A DNA stretch of 16,201 nucleotides from CAIOZW01 sp049317725 (GCA_049317725.1 JBMOHS010000093.1:1-16201), one strand, 5' to 3'; counted from the stretch's first letter, positions 6,862 to 15,161 are shown. Translations and numbers: made by a program. The notes: a model not told the origin generated them from the sequence alone.

Positions 6862-8051
6862 CAGAGGCGAATCCTTGGTGCAGCCTGCGGCACAGTCGGG
6901 CCGCTTGGTGGAGTGGGTGGGGCGCTTGTCTGCTGGCAGTAGTCTTGGTCGGCGGAGGAGTCCTGCAGGCGCAACCTCCCCGAAAAAAGAATGCTCCCCC
7001 TCCCGGTGTCGAGCCTCCGCCCATTTCGTTGCAAGAGGCGGCGAAGGTGGAGGCGGTCGTCAAGACGGACCTGGGGGTCTTTCGCTTCGAGTTCTTCCCC
7101 TCGCAGGCCCCGAAGCACGTCCAAGCCTTTGTGAAGAACGCACGGGCGGGCTTCTATGATGGCTCGGCCTTTCACCGAGTGATTGAGCGGGGCATCATTC
7201 AGGGGGGAGACCCTCTCCTCAAAGATCCACGGACCCCGCGTGCCCGCTGGGGTGCAGGGGGATTGAGTCAATTGCCGGATGAGTTCAACGAGGTTCGCCA
7301 TCTCTCTGGCATCGTCTCGACGGTCCGTCTCCCCGGCAAGCCGAACAGCGGAGGTGCGCAGTTCTTTGTCTGCGTGACGGACCAGCCATCTCTCGATGGT
7401 CAGTACACGGCTTTCGGTCAGGTGACCGAAGGGATGGAGGTGGTGCAGCAGATTTCGTTGGTCCCGGCCGACACGCAACAACGCACACTCGAACCGGTCC
7501 GCATCCACTCGATCACGATCGAACCATATCGGGAAGAGCCATTCAAGCAAGCCGGGGTCGAGGAGATGCGCAGGGAGGTCATTCTCCGGACGACTCTCGG
7601 TGACCTGACGCTGGCGCTTGATCCGGATCTAGCCCCTGAGCACGTCCGCAATTTCCTCAACCTGGTCGAGAGTGGATGGTACGATCGAACCAGTTTTCAC
7701 CGAATCGTCCCGGGCTTTGTTGTGCAAGGAGGGGTGGGCGCAACGCGGGCGGGAGAGAAGCCCCACGTGGCGGACAAGTGGGTGACGACCCTTAAGCCGG
7801 AGTTCAGCAACTTACGGAAGCATCTGCGCGGAGTTCTCTCGATGGCGCGCAACGATGATCCCAACTCGGCTTCGACCTCATTCTTTCTGGTGCTGGCACC
7901 AGCCCCCAATCTGGATGCGAAATATACCATCTTTGGGAAGTTGGTCGACGGGTTCGATACGCTCGACAAGTTGGAGAAGGTGCCACGTGGACCGGATGGA
8001 CAGACACCACTGGAGCGGATCGAACTGATCGAAGCCGCGATCAAGCCCTGA
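6858..8051 (+). CDS. Exported double-domain cyclophilin-type peptidyl-prolyl isomerase
   Basis: Cyclophilins catalyse cis-trans isomerisation of Xaa-Pro bonds and assist folding. The 397-aa product has a Sec-like signal (hydrophobic core about 22-35, possible cleavage near LQAQ at 36-39), a Pro-rich linker, then two tandem cyclophilin domains. Domain 1 (about 65-222) has FHRVIERGIIQGGDP with Arg107 and Gln115, and GGAQFF at 165-170. Domain 2 (about 240-396) has FHRIVPGFVVQGG with Arg282 and Gln290, and STSFF at 339-343. Both retain the catalytic-site Arg. Domain 1 is closer in spacing to the eukaryote-like AQFF form, and domain 2 has Ser in place of that Gln. It should act in the periplasm. 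The ATG overlaps the trpE stop (ATGA), with a purine-rich ribosome site inside trpE, so it is translationally coupled to trpE although no link to tryptophan synthesis is known. Confidence 0.93.
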   Translation: MTEANPWCSLRHSRAAWWSGWGACLLAVVLVGGGVLQAQPPRKKNAPPPGVEPPPISLQEAAKVEAVVKTDLGVFRFEFFPSQAPKHVQAFVKNARAGFYDGSAFHRVIERGIIQGGDPLLKDPRTPRARWGAGGLSQLPDEFNEVRHLSGIVSTVRLPGKPNSGGAQFFVCVTDQPSLDGQYTAFGQVTEGMEVVQQISLVPADTQQRTLEPVRIHSITIEPYREEPFKQAGVEEMRREVILRTTLGDLTLALDPDLAPEHVRNFLNLVESGWYDRTSFHRIVPGFVVQGGVGATRAGEKPHVADKWVTTLKPEFSNLRKHLRGVLSMARNDDPNSASTSFFLVLAPAPNLDAKYTIFGKLVDGFDTLDKLEKVPRGPDGQTPLERIELIEAAIKP

Positions 8052-8091
8052 TCGCCGCGTTTCGTTTCGCCTGGTACGAAGGGCGTAGAAG

Positions 8092-8685
8092 ATGCCAAAG
8101 ATCCTCATCATCGACAACTACGATTCGTTCACCTATAACCTCGTCCAATATTTGGGAGAGCTGGGTGCCGATCTCGACGTCGTCCGGAACGACCGCACGA
8201 CGGTGGAAGAGATCGCTGCATTAGCACCGGCGAAGATCGTCCTTTCGCCGGGACCGTGTACGCCGGACGAGGCCGGGATCACGCTGGAGGTGATCCGCAC
8301 GTTTGCCGGACGGATCCCGCTGCTGGGGGTCTGCTTGGGCCACCAAGCGATTGGGCAGGCGTTTGGTGGCCGGGTGGTGAGGGCACCCTACTTGATGCAC
8401 GGGAAGACGAGTCGGATTCTGCACGACGGGCGGACACTCTTCACCGGGATCGAGAATCCCTTTGTTGCGACGCGGTACCACTCGTTGATCATCGAGCGGG
8501 AGACGCTTCCGGCGGAGTTGGAGATCTCGGCGACGACTTCGGACGGGTTGATCATGGCGGTACGCCACCGCCGCTTCAACTGTGAGGGGGTACAATTTCA
8601 CCCCGAGTCGATCATGACGGGAGAAGGGCGAAAACTGCTGCAGAACTTCCTTCGAGGAGGGGGGGCAGAGGGTGTGGAGAGATGA
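8092..8685 (+). CDS. trpG: Anthranilate synthase component II (glutamine amidotransferase)
   Basis: TrpG hydrolyses glutamine and channels ammonia to TrpE. In many bacteria the same subunit also serves PabB for folate, which cannot be judged here. The 197-aa product is a complete class I glutamine amidotransferase. It has the N-terminal IDNYDSFTYNLVQYLGELG, SPGPCTPDEAG, the nucleophile Cys81 in LLGVCLGHQAIGQ, ATRYHSL, and the His170/Glu172 pair in VQFHPESI. It starts 40 nt after the cyclophilin gene, with AAGGGCG upstream of the ATG, and its stop overlaps the trpD start (ATGA). The cyclophilin gene separates it from its partner trpE. Confidence 0.96.
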   Translation: MPKILIIDNYDSFTYNLVQYLGELGADLDVVRNDRTTVEEIAALAPAKIVLSPGPCTPDEAGITLEVIRTFAGRIPLLGVCLGHQAIGQAFGGRVVRAPYLMHGKTSRILHDGRTLFTGIENPFVATRYHSLIIERETLPAELEISATTSDGLIMAVRHRRFNCEGVQFHPESIMTGEGRKLLQNFLRGGGAEGVER

Positions 8686-9746
8686 AGGAGACCCTCGAAG
8701 ACCTTCTCGCTGGGCAGGATTTGACGATGGAGGAGGCGTCCGGCCTCTTTGAGCGCCTCCTTCAGGAAGAGACGAGCGACGTCCAGATCGGTGCCCTCCT
8801 GGTCGCGCTGGCGGCCAAAGGGGAGACGGAAGAGGAGCTGGCGGGAGTCGCCCGTGCCATGCGCCAACGGTCCCGACGGATCTCGACCCGGCATCGTCAG
8901 TTCATCGACACGTGTGGAACGGGCGGCAGTTCTGCCAAGACGTTCAACATCTCGACCGCGGCTGCGTTTGTCGTTGCGGCGGCAGGGGTTCCCGTCGCCA
9001 AGCACGGCAATGTCGGCGTGACGAGTCGGGCGGGGAGTGCGGACGTGTTGCGCGCGCTGGGTGCGCGGATCGAGCTGCCCGTGGAGCGTGTCGAGGCGAT
9101 CTTCGATCAATTGGGGGTCTGTTTTCTCTTTGCGCCGCTCCATCATCCGGCGACGAAGCGGGTTGGAGCGGTGCGGAGAGAGTTGGGAATCCGCACGATC
9201 TTCAACCTGCTCGGTCCGCTGACCAACCCGGCGGGGGCGCCATTTCAGTTGATTGGAGTGGCGAGAGAAGAGGCACAGGACCGGATTGCCGGAGCACTTT
9301 TCCGGCTGGGGGTCGAGCGGGCCTGGGTGGTGCGCGGGGCGGATGGACTGGACGAGATCTCGCTGGCGGCGGAGACGCGGATTGCGGAAGTGACGCGGCA
9401 GGGGGTGGAGTGGTTCTCGATTCGTCCCGAGATGTTCGGGCTCGCGACCCGTTCGATCGACCATCTGCGAGGGGGAACGGCCGAGCAGAACGCCAGATTG
9501 ATCGAAGCGGTGCTTGCCGGGGAACGGCAGGATGAGGCGCTCGACCTGATTCTGCTCAACGCTGCTGCTGCCTTGGCAGTCGCTGAAGGGGGAGGGGAGG
9601 CCACCATCCGTCAGTCGCTCCCGGGGGCGTTGGCCAAAGTGCGGGCCGTTGTCGAGGAGGGGCTCGCCCTGGGGCGTCTCGAGGCTTTTCGAGACGCGAC
9701 CTTGGTTGAGGATCGGCCGTCCTCGCTGGACAAGCCGGCGGAGTGA
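8682..9746 (+). CDS. trpD: Anthranilate phosphoribosyltransferase
   Basis: TrpD transfers the phosphoribosyl group of PRPP to anthranilate. The 354-aa product is of normal size. An N-terminal helical domain comes first (about 1-70). It is followed by the PRPP loop DTCGTGGSSAKTFNISTA (76-93), KHGNVGVTSRAGSADVL, the anthranilate-side region LGIRTIFNLLGPLTNPAG, and GADGLDEISL with the Asp-Glu pair that binds magnesium. Two positions depart from the common pattern: Ser83 in place of the usual Asp of GTGGD, and Val for Arg in KHGNR. Natural variation is known at the first position, so activity is expected. The ATG overlaps the trpG stop by 4 nt. The 82 nt after it are non-coding. Confidence 0.96.
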   Translation: MKETLEDLLAGQDLTMEEASGLFERLLQEETSDVQIGALLVALAAKGETEEELAGVARAMRQRSRRISTRHRQFIDTCGTGGSSAKTFNISTAAAFVVAAAGVPVAKHGNVGVTSRAGSADVLRALGARIELPVERVEAIFDQLGVCFLFAPLHHPATKRVGAVRRELGIRTIFNLLGPLTNPAGAPFQLIGVAREEAQDRIAGALFRLGVERAWVVRGADGLDEISLAAETRIAEVTRQGVEWFSIRPEMFGLATRSIDHLRGGTAEQNARLIEAVLAGERQDEALDLILLNAAAALAVAEGGGEATIRQSLPGALAKVRAVVEEGLALGRLEAFRDATLVEDRPSSLDKPAE

Positions 9747-9828
9747 GACCACCCTGCCCAACCCGGATTGACCAGCGACCAGCCGCCGGGGTGTCGAGGT
9801 GGCGTGACCGAAGAGTGAGGGAAGAGGC

Positions 9829-10623
9829 GTGAGCGGGAACATTCTCGACCAGATTGTGGAACGGAAGCGCGAACGGCTTGAGGAGGCTCGACGTCGGGTC
9901 CCACTGGATGTGCTTACTGCGCAAGTTGCCCCGGCTGGAGAACGGGGGAAAGGTCAACCTGGCCCATTCGAGGCTGCTCTGCGGCACTCTGGCATCCAGA
10001 TCATTGCCGAGATCAAGCGGCGCTCTCCCTCCAAGGGGGTCATCCGTCCCGCCTTTGATCCGGTGACAATTGCCCGCAACTATCAGGCACACGGCGCCGC
10101 CGCCATCTCCTGTCTCACCGAGGAGGACTTCTTCGATGGCTCGCTCGATCATCTGCGCGCCATTCGGACGGTGACAACGCTGCCGATTCTCCGCAAGGAT
10201 TTCCTCTTCGATCGGTACCAGCTCTGGGAGGCGCGACACGCAAGGGCCGACGCGGTCCTCCTCATCGCGGCGATGCTCTCCCCGGGCCACTTCGAAGATC
10301 TGCTCCTCGAAGCCTACGCGATAGGATTGGAGGTCCTGGTTGAGGTGCACGACGACGAAGAGATGGAGATGGTGCTTGGCTACCCGACGCGAATTCTCGG
10401 GGTCAACAACCGCGACCTGCGGACCTTCGAGACCACACTCGAAACCTCGCGACGCTTAGCCGCGAACTTGCCTCGTCAGGCAGTGCTGGTCAGTGAGAGT
10501 GGGATCCGCACCCGTGCCGACCTCGCCTATCTTCAAGAGGCAGGTTTTGACGCTTTTCTGATCGGAGAGGAGCTGATGCGAGCCCCAGACGAGGGAATGG
10601 CCCTGCAAGCATTGATTGGCTGA
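9829..10623 (+). CDS. trpC: Indole-3-glycerol phosphate synthase
   Basis: TrpC closes the indole ring of carboxyphenylamino-deoxyribulose phosphate to give indole-3-glycerol phosphate. The 264-aa beta/alpha barrel is full length and not fused to TrpF. Active-site motifs are all present: AEIKRRSPSKG with Glu61 and Lys63, LRKDFL with Lys123, LVEVHDD with Glu172, GVNNRDL and VSESGI with Glu223. The start is GTG 9829, with GAGGGAAGAGG immediately upstream, and the N-terminus NILDQIVERKRERL is typical. The stop shares one base with the trpF start (TGATG). Confidence 0.96.
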   Translation: MSGNILDQIVERKRERLEEARRRVPLDVLTAQVAPAGERGKGQPGPFEAALRHSGIQIIAEIKRRSPSKGVIRPAFDPVTIARNYQAHGAAAISCLTEEDFFDGSLDHLRAIRTVTTLPILRKDFLFDRYQLWEARHARADAVLLIAAMLSPGHFEDLLLEAYAIGLEVLVEVHDDEEMEMVLGYPTRILGVNNRDLRTFETTLETSRRLAANLPRQAVLVSESGIRTRADLAYLQEAGFDAFLIGEELMRAPDEGMALQALIG

Positions 10624-11285
10624 TGAAGACCGCACCACTCCTCAAGATCTGTGGGATCACTTCCCGGGAGGGAGCCGAAGCGGCGATGGACGCCGGGGCG
10701 ACTTGGCTCGGCTTCAATTTTCATCCCCCCAGCCCGCGCTACATTGCGCCCGAGCAGGCAAGATCGATTGTCGACCAGTTGCCCGCTGGGATCGCGACGG
10801 TTGGTGTCTTTGTCAACCGACCAGATCCTGCGGAGGTCCAGTCGATCATGGACCTTGCCGGGATGCAGATTGCCCAGTTGCATGGCGATGAGGACGCGGC
10901 CTACTGTCGGGAAGTCGGGTCGGTGCGGGTCATCAAGGCTTTTCGGGCGGGACCCGATTTCGTGCCGAGCCAAGTCTTGGCGTATCCTGTCGCGTGGGTT
11001 CTTCTCGATGGCTACCATCCCCACCTTTATGGGGGCACCGGACGACAGGTCGACTGGTCAGTGGCGGCCGAAGTCGCCCGCTTGGCCCCACTCTTCCTGG
11101 CGGGAGGGCTCAGCCCGGAGACGGTGGGAGAGGCCATTCGACAGGTCCACCCATTTGCGCTCGATGTCAACAGTGGAGTGGAGCGTGCGCCCGGAATCAA
11201 GGATGCCTTCCGCCTTGCACAGCTTCGGGAACAGATCGACTTGACCGTGGCGTCCGCTCCGCAACCAACTTGGGAGAACAGTTGA
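10623..11285 (+). CDS. trpF: Phosphoribosylanthranilate isomerase
   Basis: TrpF carries out the Amadori rearrangement of phosphoribosylanthranilate, the step between TrpD and TrpC. The 220-aa barrel shows LLKICGIT with the catalytic Cys10, GFNFHPPSPRYI, GVFVNR, QLHGDE, the general-acid Asp129 in VLLDG, LAGGLSPETV and DVNSGVE. It begins inside the trpC stop (TGATG) and ends inside the trpB start in the same way, so trpC, trpF and trpB should be translated as a coupled set. Confidence 0.96.
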   Translation: MKTAPLLKICGITSREGAEAAMDAGATWLGFNFHPPSPRYIAPEQARSIVDQLPAGIATVGVFVNRPDPAEVQSIMDLAGMQIAQLHGDEDAAYCREVGSVRVIKAFRAGPDFVPSQVLAYPVAWVLLDGYHPHLYGGTGRQVDWSVAAEVARLAPLFLAGGLSPETVGEAIRQVHPFALDVNSGVERAPGIKDAFRLAQLREQIDLTVASAPQPTWENS

Positions 11286-12529
11286 TGGCTACTCCAGACT
11301 TTGCCGCATATCCGGATTCCTCCGGTCACTTTGGTTCATACGGGGGGAGCTTCGTTCCCGAGACCTTGATGCATCCGCTGGCGGAGCTGCGGGAGGCCTA
11401 TGCCGATGCGCTGGGTGATCCAGCCTTTGTCGCGGAGTTCGATCGCCTCGCCCAGGAGTTCATTGGCCGTCCGACGCCGATCACCTTTGCCGAACGGTTG
11501 ACGCGCCATCTCGGGGGGGCGCAAATCTACCTCAAACGGGAGGATCTCAATCACACGGGCGCCCATAAGATCAACAATGCCCTTGGGCAGATTCTCTTGG
11601 CGCGACGGATGGGGAAACGGCGCATCATCGCCGAGACGGGAGCAGGCCAGCACGGCGTGGCGACCGCTTCGGTCTGCGCCTGGGCGGGGCTCGAGTGCAT
11701 CGTCTACATGGGCACAGAAGACATGCGGCGCCAGTCCCTCAACGTCTTTCGCATGCGCTTGATGGGGGCCCAGGTGGTTGGGGTCGACTCGGGGAGTCGC
11801 ACCTTGAAGGATGCCATCAACGAGGCCCTCCGGGATTGGGTGACCAATGTCGCTGACACCCACTATCTGCTCGGCTCGGTTCTCGGGCCGCACCCCTACC
11901 CGATGATGGTGCGGGACTTTCAGAGCGTCATTGGGCGCGAGGCGCGTGCCCAGATGCTGGCGCGGACCGGTCGTCTGCCGGACTATCTCGTCGCCTGTGT
12001 CGGAGGGGGGAGCAATGCGATCGGGCTCTTTCACCCGTTTCTCAATGATTCCAATGTTCGCATGGTCGGGGTTGAGGCCGGTGGCAGAGGGCTGCGATTG
12101 GGCGAGCACGCTGCCCGCTTTCTGACCGAAGGCGGCGGTAGCGTTGGCGTCCTTCAAGGAACGCGGAGCTACGTTCTCCAGGACCCACGAGGCCAGATCG
12201 CCCTGACCCATTCCGTTTCTGCCGGGCTCGACTACCCGAGTATCGGGCCGGAGCACGCCTTTCTGCATGACCGACAACGCGTTGCCTATGTCTCGGCGAG
12301 CGACACCGAAGCGCTTGAGGGCTTTCAGCTCCTCTCCCAGTTGGAGGGCATCATTCCGGCGCTCGAGACCGCGCACGCCATTGCCCATCTCAGGCAGCTC
12401 GCTCCAACCTTGGCGACTGACCGACAGATCCTTGTCAATCTTTCTGGACGAGGGGATAAGGACGTCAACACCGTCATGGAGGTGCTACCCGAGATGATGA
12501 CCAAGGGCCCGCGCCCAGCCGAACTTTAG
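11285..12529 (+). CDS. trpB: Tryptophan synthase beta chain
   Basis: TrpB is the PLP enzyme that condenses indole with serine to make tryptophan, working in an alpha2-beta2 complex with TrpA. The 414-aa product is the standard TrpB1 type. It has FGSYGGSFVPETL near the N-terminus, the PLP lysine Lys95 in HTGAHKINNALGQ, ETGAGQHGVATA, the phosphate loop GGGSNAIG and NLSGRGDKD at the C-terminus. The start ATG shares a base with the trpF stop. Unusually, trpA does not follow directly: a secreted-protein gene intervenes. A hairpin begins immediately after the stop. Confidence 0.97.
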   Translation: MATPDFAAYPDSSGHFGSYGGSFVPETLMHPLAELREAYADALGDPAFVAEFDRLAQEFIGRPTPITFAERLTRHLGGAQIYLKREDLNHTGAHKINNALGQILLARRMGKRRIIAETGAGQHGVATASVCAWAGLECIVYMGTEDMRRQSLNVFRMRLMGAQVVGVDSGSRTLKDAINEALRDWVTNVADTHYLLGSVLGPHPYPMMVRDFQSVIGREARAQMLARTGRLPDYLVACVGGGSNAIGLFHPFLNDSNVRMVGVEAGGRGLRLGEHAARFLTEGGGSVGVLQGTRSYVLQDPRGQIALTHSVSAGLDYPSIGPEHAFLHDRQRVAYVSASDTEALEGFQLLSQLEGIIPALETAHAIAHLRQLAPTLATDRQILVNLSGRGDKDVNTVMEVLPEMMTKGPRPAEL

Positions 12530-12572
12530 GGAAGCCGCCGCTCGCGTGCGCCTCTTCGCCCCCGGCGCTTCC
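12530..12572 (+). terminator. Imperfect hairpin directly after trpB (weak terminator or processing site)
   Basis: GGAAGCCGCCG (12530-12540) pairs with CGGCGCTTCC (12563-12572) with one bulged C, giving about 10 bp around a 22-nt loop. It starts at the base after the trpB stop. The following bases are ATCTCTCT rather than a T-run, so full termination is unlikely. It may attenuate expression or stabilise the upstream message. Confidence 0.35.
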
Positions 12573-12592
12573 ATCTCTCTGAATATGTGATC

Positions 12593-12598
12593 GAGGAG
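12593..12598 (+). promoter_or_regulatory. Ribosome binding site deciding the ATG at 12606
   Basis: GAGGAG lies 7 nt before ATG 12606 but only 1 nt before ATG 12600. The second spacing is too short, so 12606 is preferred among the closely spaced ATGs at 12600, 12606 and 12612. Confidence 0.6.
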
Positions 12599-12605
12599 AA
12601 TGACT

Positions 12606-13916
12606 ATGTGGATGAACCATCGACCAACCGTTTCTGATCGATTCTGGCGCGCCATCGCCGCCGCGCTGCTTCTCCCGACAGGGCTCTCCTGGATGGTTGC
12701 CGCGCAAACACCGGCCCCGGAAGAGAAGGTTGGGTCGAGCATCAGCCAGAAAGTGGGCGACCGGATTTTGATCACGGTCGATTCCCTCCCCAAGCCCTTT
12801 CAGACCAAGGCGGTGGCCAATGGTCCCCGTACGATCCCTGCACCGACTGGGGCCTCCCTCTCGCTCCCCTCGGGATTCCGGATCGACGTCTTCGCCGAAG
12901 GGGACTTTCAGAATCCCCGTTGGCTGATCGAGGCATCCAACCGGGATCTCTTTCTCGCCGACTCCCGCGCCAATCAGATTATTCTGCTGCGTGACGCCAA
13001 CCAGGATGGCAAGATCGACAATGCCAAGGAGCGCTTCGTCTTTGTCGCCAACCTGACGCAACCATTTGGAATGGCGATTCAGGACGGGTACTTCTACATC
13101 GCCAACACCGACTCGGTGGTACGCTATCGCTATCAAGTCGGCCAGACGTCCCTCACCGGCGACCCGGAGAAGATCATCGACCTGCCGGGCCAAGGCTATC
13201 GTCAGCACTGGACGCGCAACCTGCTCTTCCGCCCGGATGGACGCAAGCTCTATGTCTCGGTCGGATCGGAGAGCAATGTCAACGAAGAGGCCGACCCGCG
13301 CCGGGCATCGATCGGGGAGTACAACCCGGATGGGACCGGGCATCGGCTCTACGCGACGGGCATCCGCAATCCGATCGGTCTGGCCTGGAATCCGGTGACC
13401 AAGGCCCTCTGGACTGCCGTCAACGAGCGCGACGGCCTTGGCGATGACCTTGTTCCAGACTATGTCACCTCGGTTCGGGACGGTGGCTTCTATGGCTGGC
13501 CCTATTCATATCTCGGTCAAAACGAGGATCCACGTCAAGCCGGCAAGCGTCCCGATCTGGTCGCCAAGGCGATCGTTCCCGATGTCCTTGTCGAACCCCA
13601 CGCGGCAGCTCTCGGATTGACCTTCTACACCGGGAAGATGTTTCCGAAAGAGTATGTCGGAGACGCCTTCGTCGCCTTTCACGGATCGTGGAACCGTGCT
13701 TTGCGGAGTGGATACAAGGTTGTCCGGATCCCATTCCGCAATGGGAAGCCGGTCGGGGGGTATGAGAACTTCCTCACCGGCTGGGTGACAGATGAGCGAG
13801 GCCGGGAGGTCTGGGGGCGGCCCGTTGGCGTGACGATGATCTCCGATGGATCCCTGCTGATCGTCGATGACGGCGGCAACAAGGTCTGGCGGATCACCTA
13901 CGAAGGAAAGAAATAG
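12606..13916 (+). CDS. Exported PQQ-dependent sugar (sorbosone) dehydrogenase-like beta-propeller
   Basis: Proteins of this family are periplasmic six-bladed propellers that oxidise sugars with PQQ and calcium. The 436-aa product has a signal peptide (hydrophobic about 15-32, possible cleavage after VAA at 31-33). A family-typical opening, LPSGFRIDVFAEG (88-99), follows. Then come QHWTRNLLFRPDGRKLYVSVG with His201 (probably the catalytic base) and Arg204, GIRNPIGLAWNP, VNERDG (272-277), GGFYGWPY (293-300), FHGSWNR and DDGGNKVWRI. An acidic loop DANQDGKID (130-138) resembles a calcium-binding loop. The substrate cannot be told, and members of this family are often annotated without biochemical support. 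It sits between trpB and trpA, with only 7 nt before the trpA start. Confidence 0.88.
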   Translation: MWMNHRPTVSDRFWRAIAAALLLPTGLSWMVAAQTPAPEEKVGSSISQKVGDRILITVDSLPKPFQTKAVANGPRTIPAPTGASLSLPSGFRIDVFAEGDFQNPRWLIEASNRDLFLADSRANQIILLRDANQDGKIDNAKERFVFVANLTQPFGMAIQDGYFYIANTDSVVRYRYQVGQTSLTGDPEKIIDLPGQGYRQHWTRNLLFRPDGRKLYVSVGSESNVNEEADPRRASIGEYNPDGTGHRLYATGIRNPIGLAWNPVTKALWTAVNERDGLGDDLVPDYVTSVRDGGFYGWPYSYLGQNEDPRQAGKRPDLVAKAIVPDVLVEPHAAALGLTFYTGKMFPKEYVGDAFVAFHGSWNRALRSGYKVVRIPFRNGKPVGGYENFLTGWVTDERGREVWGRPVGVTMISDGSLLIVDDGGNKVWRITYEGKK

Positions 13917-13923
13917 AGATCAC

Positions 13924-14760
13924 ATGAGCCGAATTGCCCAACTATTTGAGACGATCCGTCGCGACGGGCGACGCGCCTTCATCCCATACTTGACCGCTGG
14001 CGACCCCGACTTGGCGACGACGGAGCGTCTGCTGCCGGCCCTCGTCGAGGCGGGGGCTGACCTCATCGAATTGGGAATCCCCTTCTCGGACCCCATGGCG
14101 GACGGTCCCGTCATCCAGCGGGCCTCCGAGCGGGCCCTGCGGGAGCCCCTCGGGGTAGCGGAGATTCTCCCGCTGGTTGAGCGGTTCCGACGGCAGAGCG
14201 AGGTCCCAATCGTCCTCTTCACCTACTACAACCCCCTGCTCCAACTCGACCAATCGACGCTTGGAGAGAGGCTGCGGGCCGCCGGGGTCGACGGCGTCTT
14301 GATCACCGACCTCATTCCAGAAGAGGCGGGCGACCTTGTTTCCCGCCTGCGTCCGGCCGGAATCGACACGATCTTTCTCGTTGCTCCGACCTCGACCGAC
14401 GAGCGTATCCGAATGATTGCCGAACAGGCGAGAGGATTCCTCTACGTTGTCGCCAGAACCGGCGTGACTGGGGTTCGCGCAGAGTTGTCGCAGGAGGTCT
14501 CGTCACTCGTCGCCCGGGTCCGCCAGGCGAGTTCTCTGCCGATTGCGGTCGGTTTTGGGATAACCACCCCGGCGCACGTGCAAGAGGTCTGGCAGTATGC
14601 CGAAGGGGCCGTCGTGGGCAGCCGCCTCGTTCTTGAGATCGAGCAATCCCTCGGTCAGCCGGACCTGGTTGAGCGGGTCGCCCGGTTGACTCGCCACTTG
14701 AAGGGGGAGCGCGGGAGCGCTCCTGCCCCTCTCCCTGAATACGCTTCTTCCAATCGTTGA
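13924..14760 (+). CDS. trpA: Tryptophan synthase alpha chain
   Basis: TrpA cleaves indole-3-glycerol phosphate to indole and glyceraldehyde-3-phosphate and passes indole to TrpB. The 278-aa barrel has FIPYLTAGDPD and the catalytic residues Glu49 (in LIELGIPFSDP) and Asp60 (in MADGPVIQRA), at the same numbers as the Salmonella enzyme. It also has GVLITDLIPEEA, FLVAPTSTDERI, the loop ARTGVTGVR, VGFGIT and VVGSRLV. ATG 13924 gives the usual N-terminus SRIAQLFETIRRDG. Its own ribosome site is poor: the nearest AGGA lies about 15 nt upstream, inside the preceding gene. With a 7-nt gap, translation probably depends on ribosomes finishing the PQQ-type gene. Confidence 0.96.
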   Translation: MSRIAQLFETIRRDGRRAFIPYLTAGDPDLATTERLLPALVEAGADLIELGIPFSDPMADGPVIQRASERALREPLGVAEILPLVERFRRQSEVPIVLFTYYNPLLQLDQSTLGERLRAAGVDGVLITDLIPEEAGDLVSRLRPAGIDTIFLVAPTSTDERIRMIAEQARGFLYVVARTGVTGVRAELSQEVSSLVARVRQASSLPIAVGFGITTPAHVQEVWQYAEGAVVGSRLVLEIEQSLGQPDLVERVARLTRHLKGERGSAPAPLPEYASSNR

Positions 14761-14816
14761 TCCCTTCGGTGAAGACCAACCAGTGGGTCAACCATTCAAC
14801 GACGACGCAGGCGACC

Positions 14817-15158
14817 ATGGCCGACGCAAGCGCACCACCATCCCAGGCAGACGATCAGTCCGCGATGCAGGGCTGGCGACAACGGATCGATGAGATCGAT
14901 CTGATTCTGGTCGAGCTCTTTAACGAACGCACCCAATGCGCGATCGAGATCGGGCATATCAAGAAGCGTCTCTCCCTCGAGATCTACTCGCCCAAGCGGG
15001 AAGCACAGGTGATCGCCAACGTCACGGCAGCCAACGGGGGACCACTCGATGCTGAGGCAATTCGGCGTCTCTTCGAGCGGGTCATCGACGAGGCGCGCCG
15101 GATTGAACGGATTCACGCCAGCCAGCTTCCTTCAGGCGACGAGCAACGGAGAGAGTAA
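14817..15158 (+). CDS. aroQ: Chorismate mutase, AroQ type, stand-alone
   Basis: Chorismate mutase rearranges chorismate to prephenate, the first step towards phenylalanine and tyrosine and the competitor of TrpE. The 113-aa all-helical product aligns by eye with the E. coli chorismate mutase domain. Arg21 (WRQRIDEID) matches Arg11, Arg38 (NERTQ) matches Arg28, Lys49 (HIKK) matches Lys39, and Arg61-Glu62 (SPKREAQV) match Arg51-Glu52. Ser58 stands at Asp48, a variation seen in other AroQ proteins. The Gln88 position is probably Glu98. ATG 14817 is chosen; a TTG at 14757 overlapping the trpA stop would add 20 residues but has no ribosome site, and the AGG before 14817 is also weak. It is not fused to prephenate dehydratase or to DAHP synthase, but the DAHP-synthase-like gene begins 3 nt after its stop. 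Confidence 0.92.
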   Translation: MADASAPPSQADDQSAMQGWRQRIDEIDLILVELFNERTQCAIEIGHIKKRLSLEIYSPKREAQVIANVTAANGGPLDAEAIRRLFERVIDEARRIERIHASQLPSGDEQRRE

Positions 15159-15161
15159 CGC

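Noticed and set aside
8907..8948. Ser in place of Asp in the TrpD PRPP loop (GTGGS)
   Set aside because: GTGGS and GTGGT variants occur in other anthranilate phosphoribosyltransferases and the downstream Asp-Glu pair is intact, so loss of function is not indicated.
8598..9842. 414-codon open frame on the minus strand across trpD
   Set aside because: It is a shadow of trpD with the same low-information composition.
14988..14990. Ser at the Asp48 position of chorismate mutase
   Set aside because: This position varies in AroQ proteins and the core Arg, Lys and Arg-Glu residues are present.
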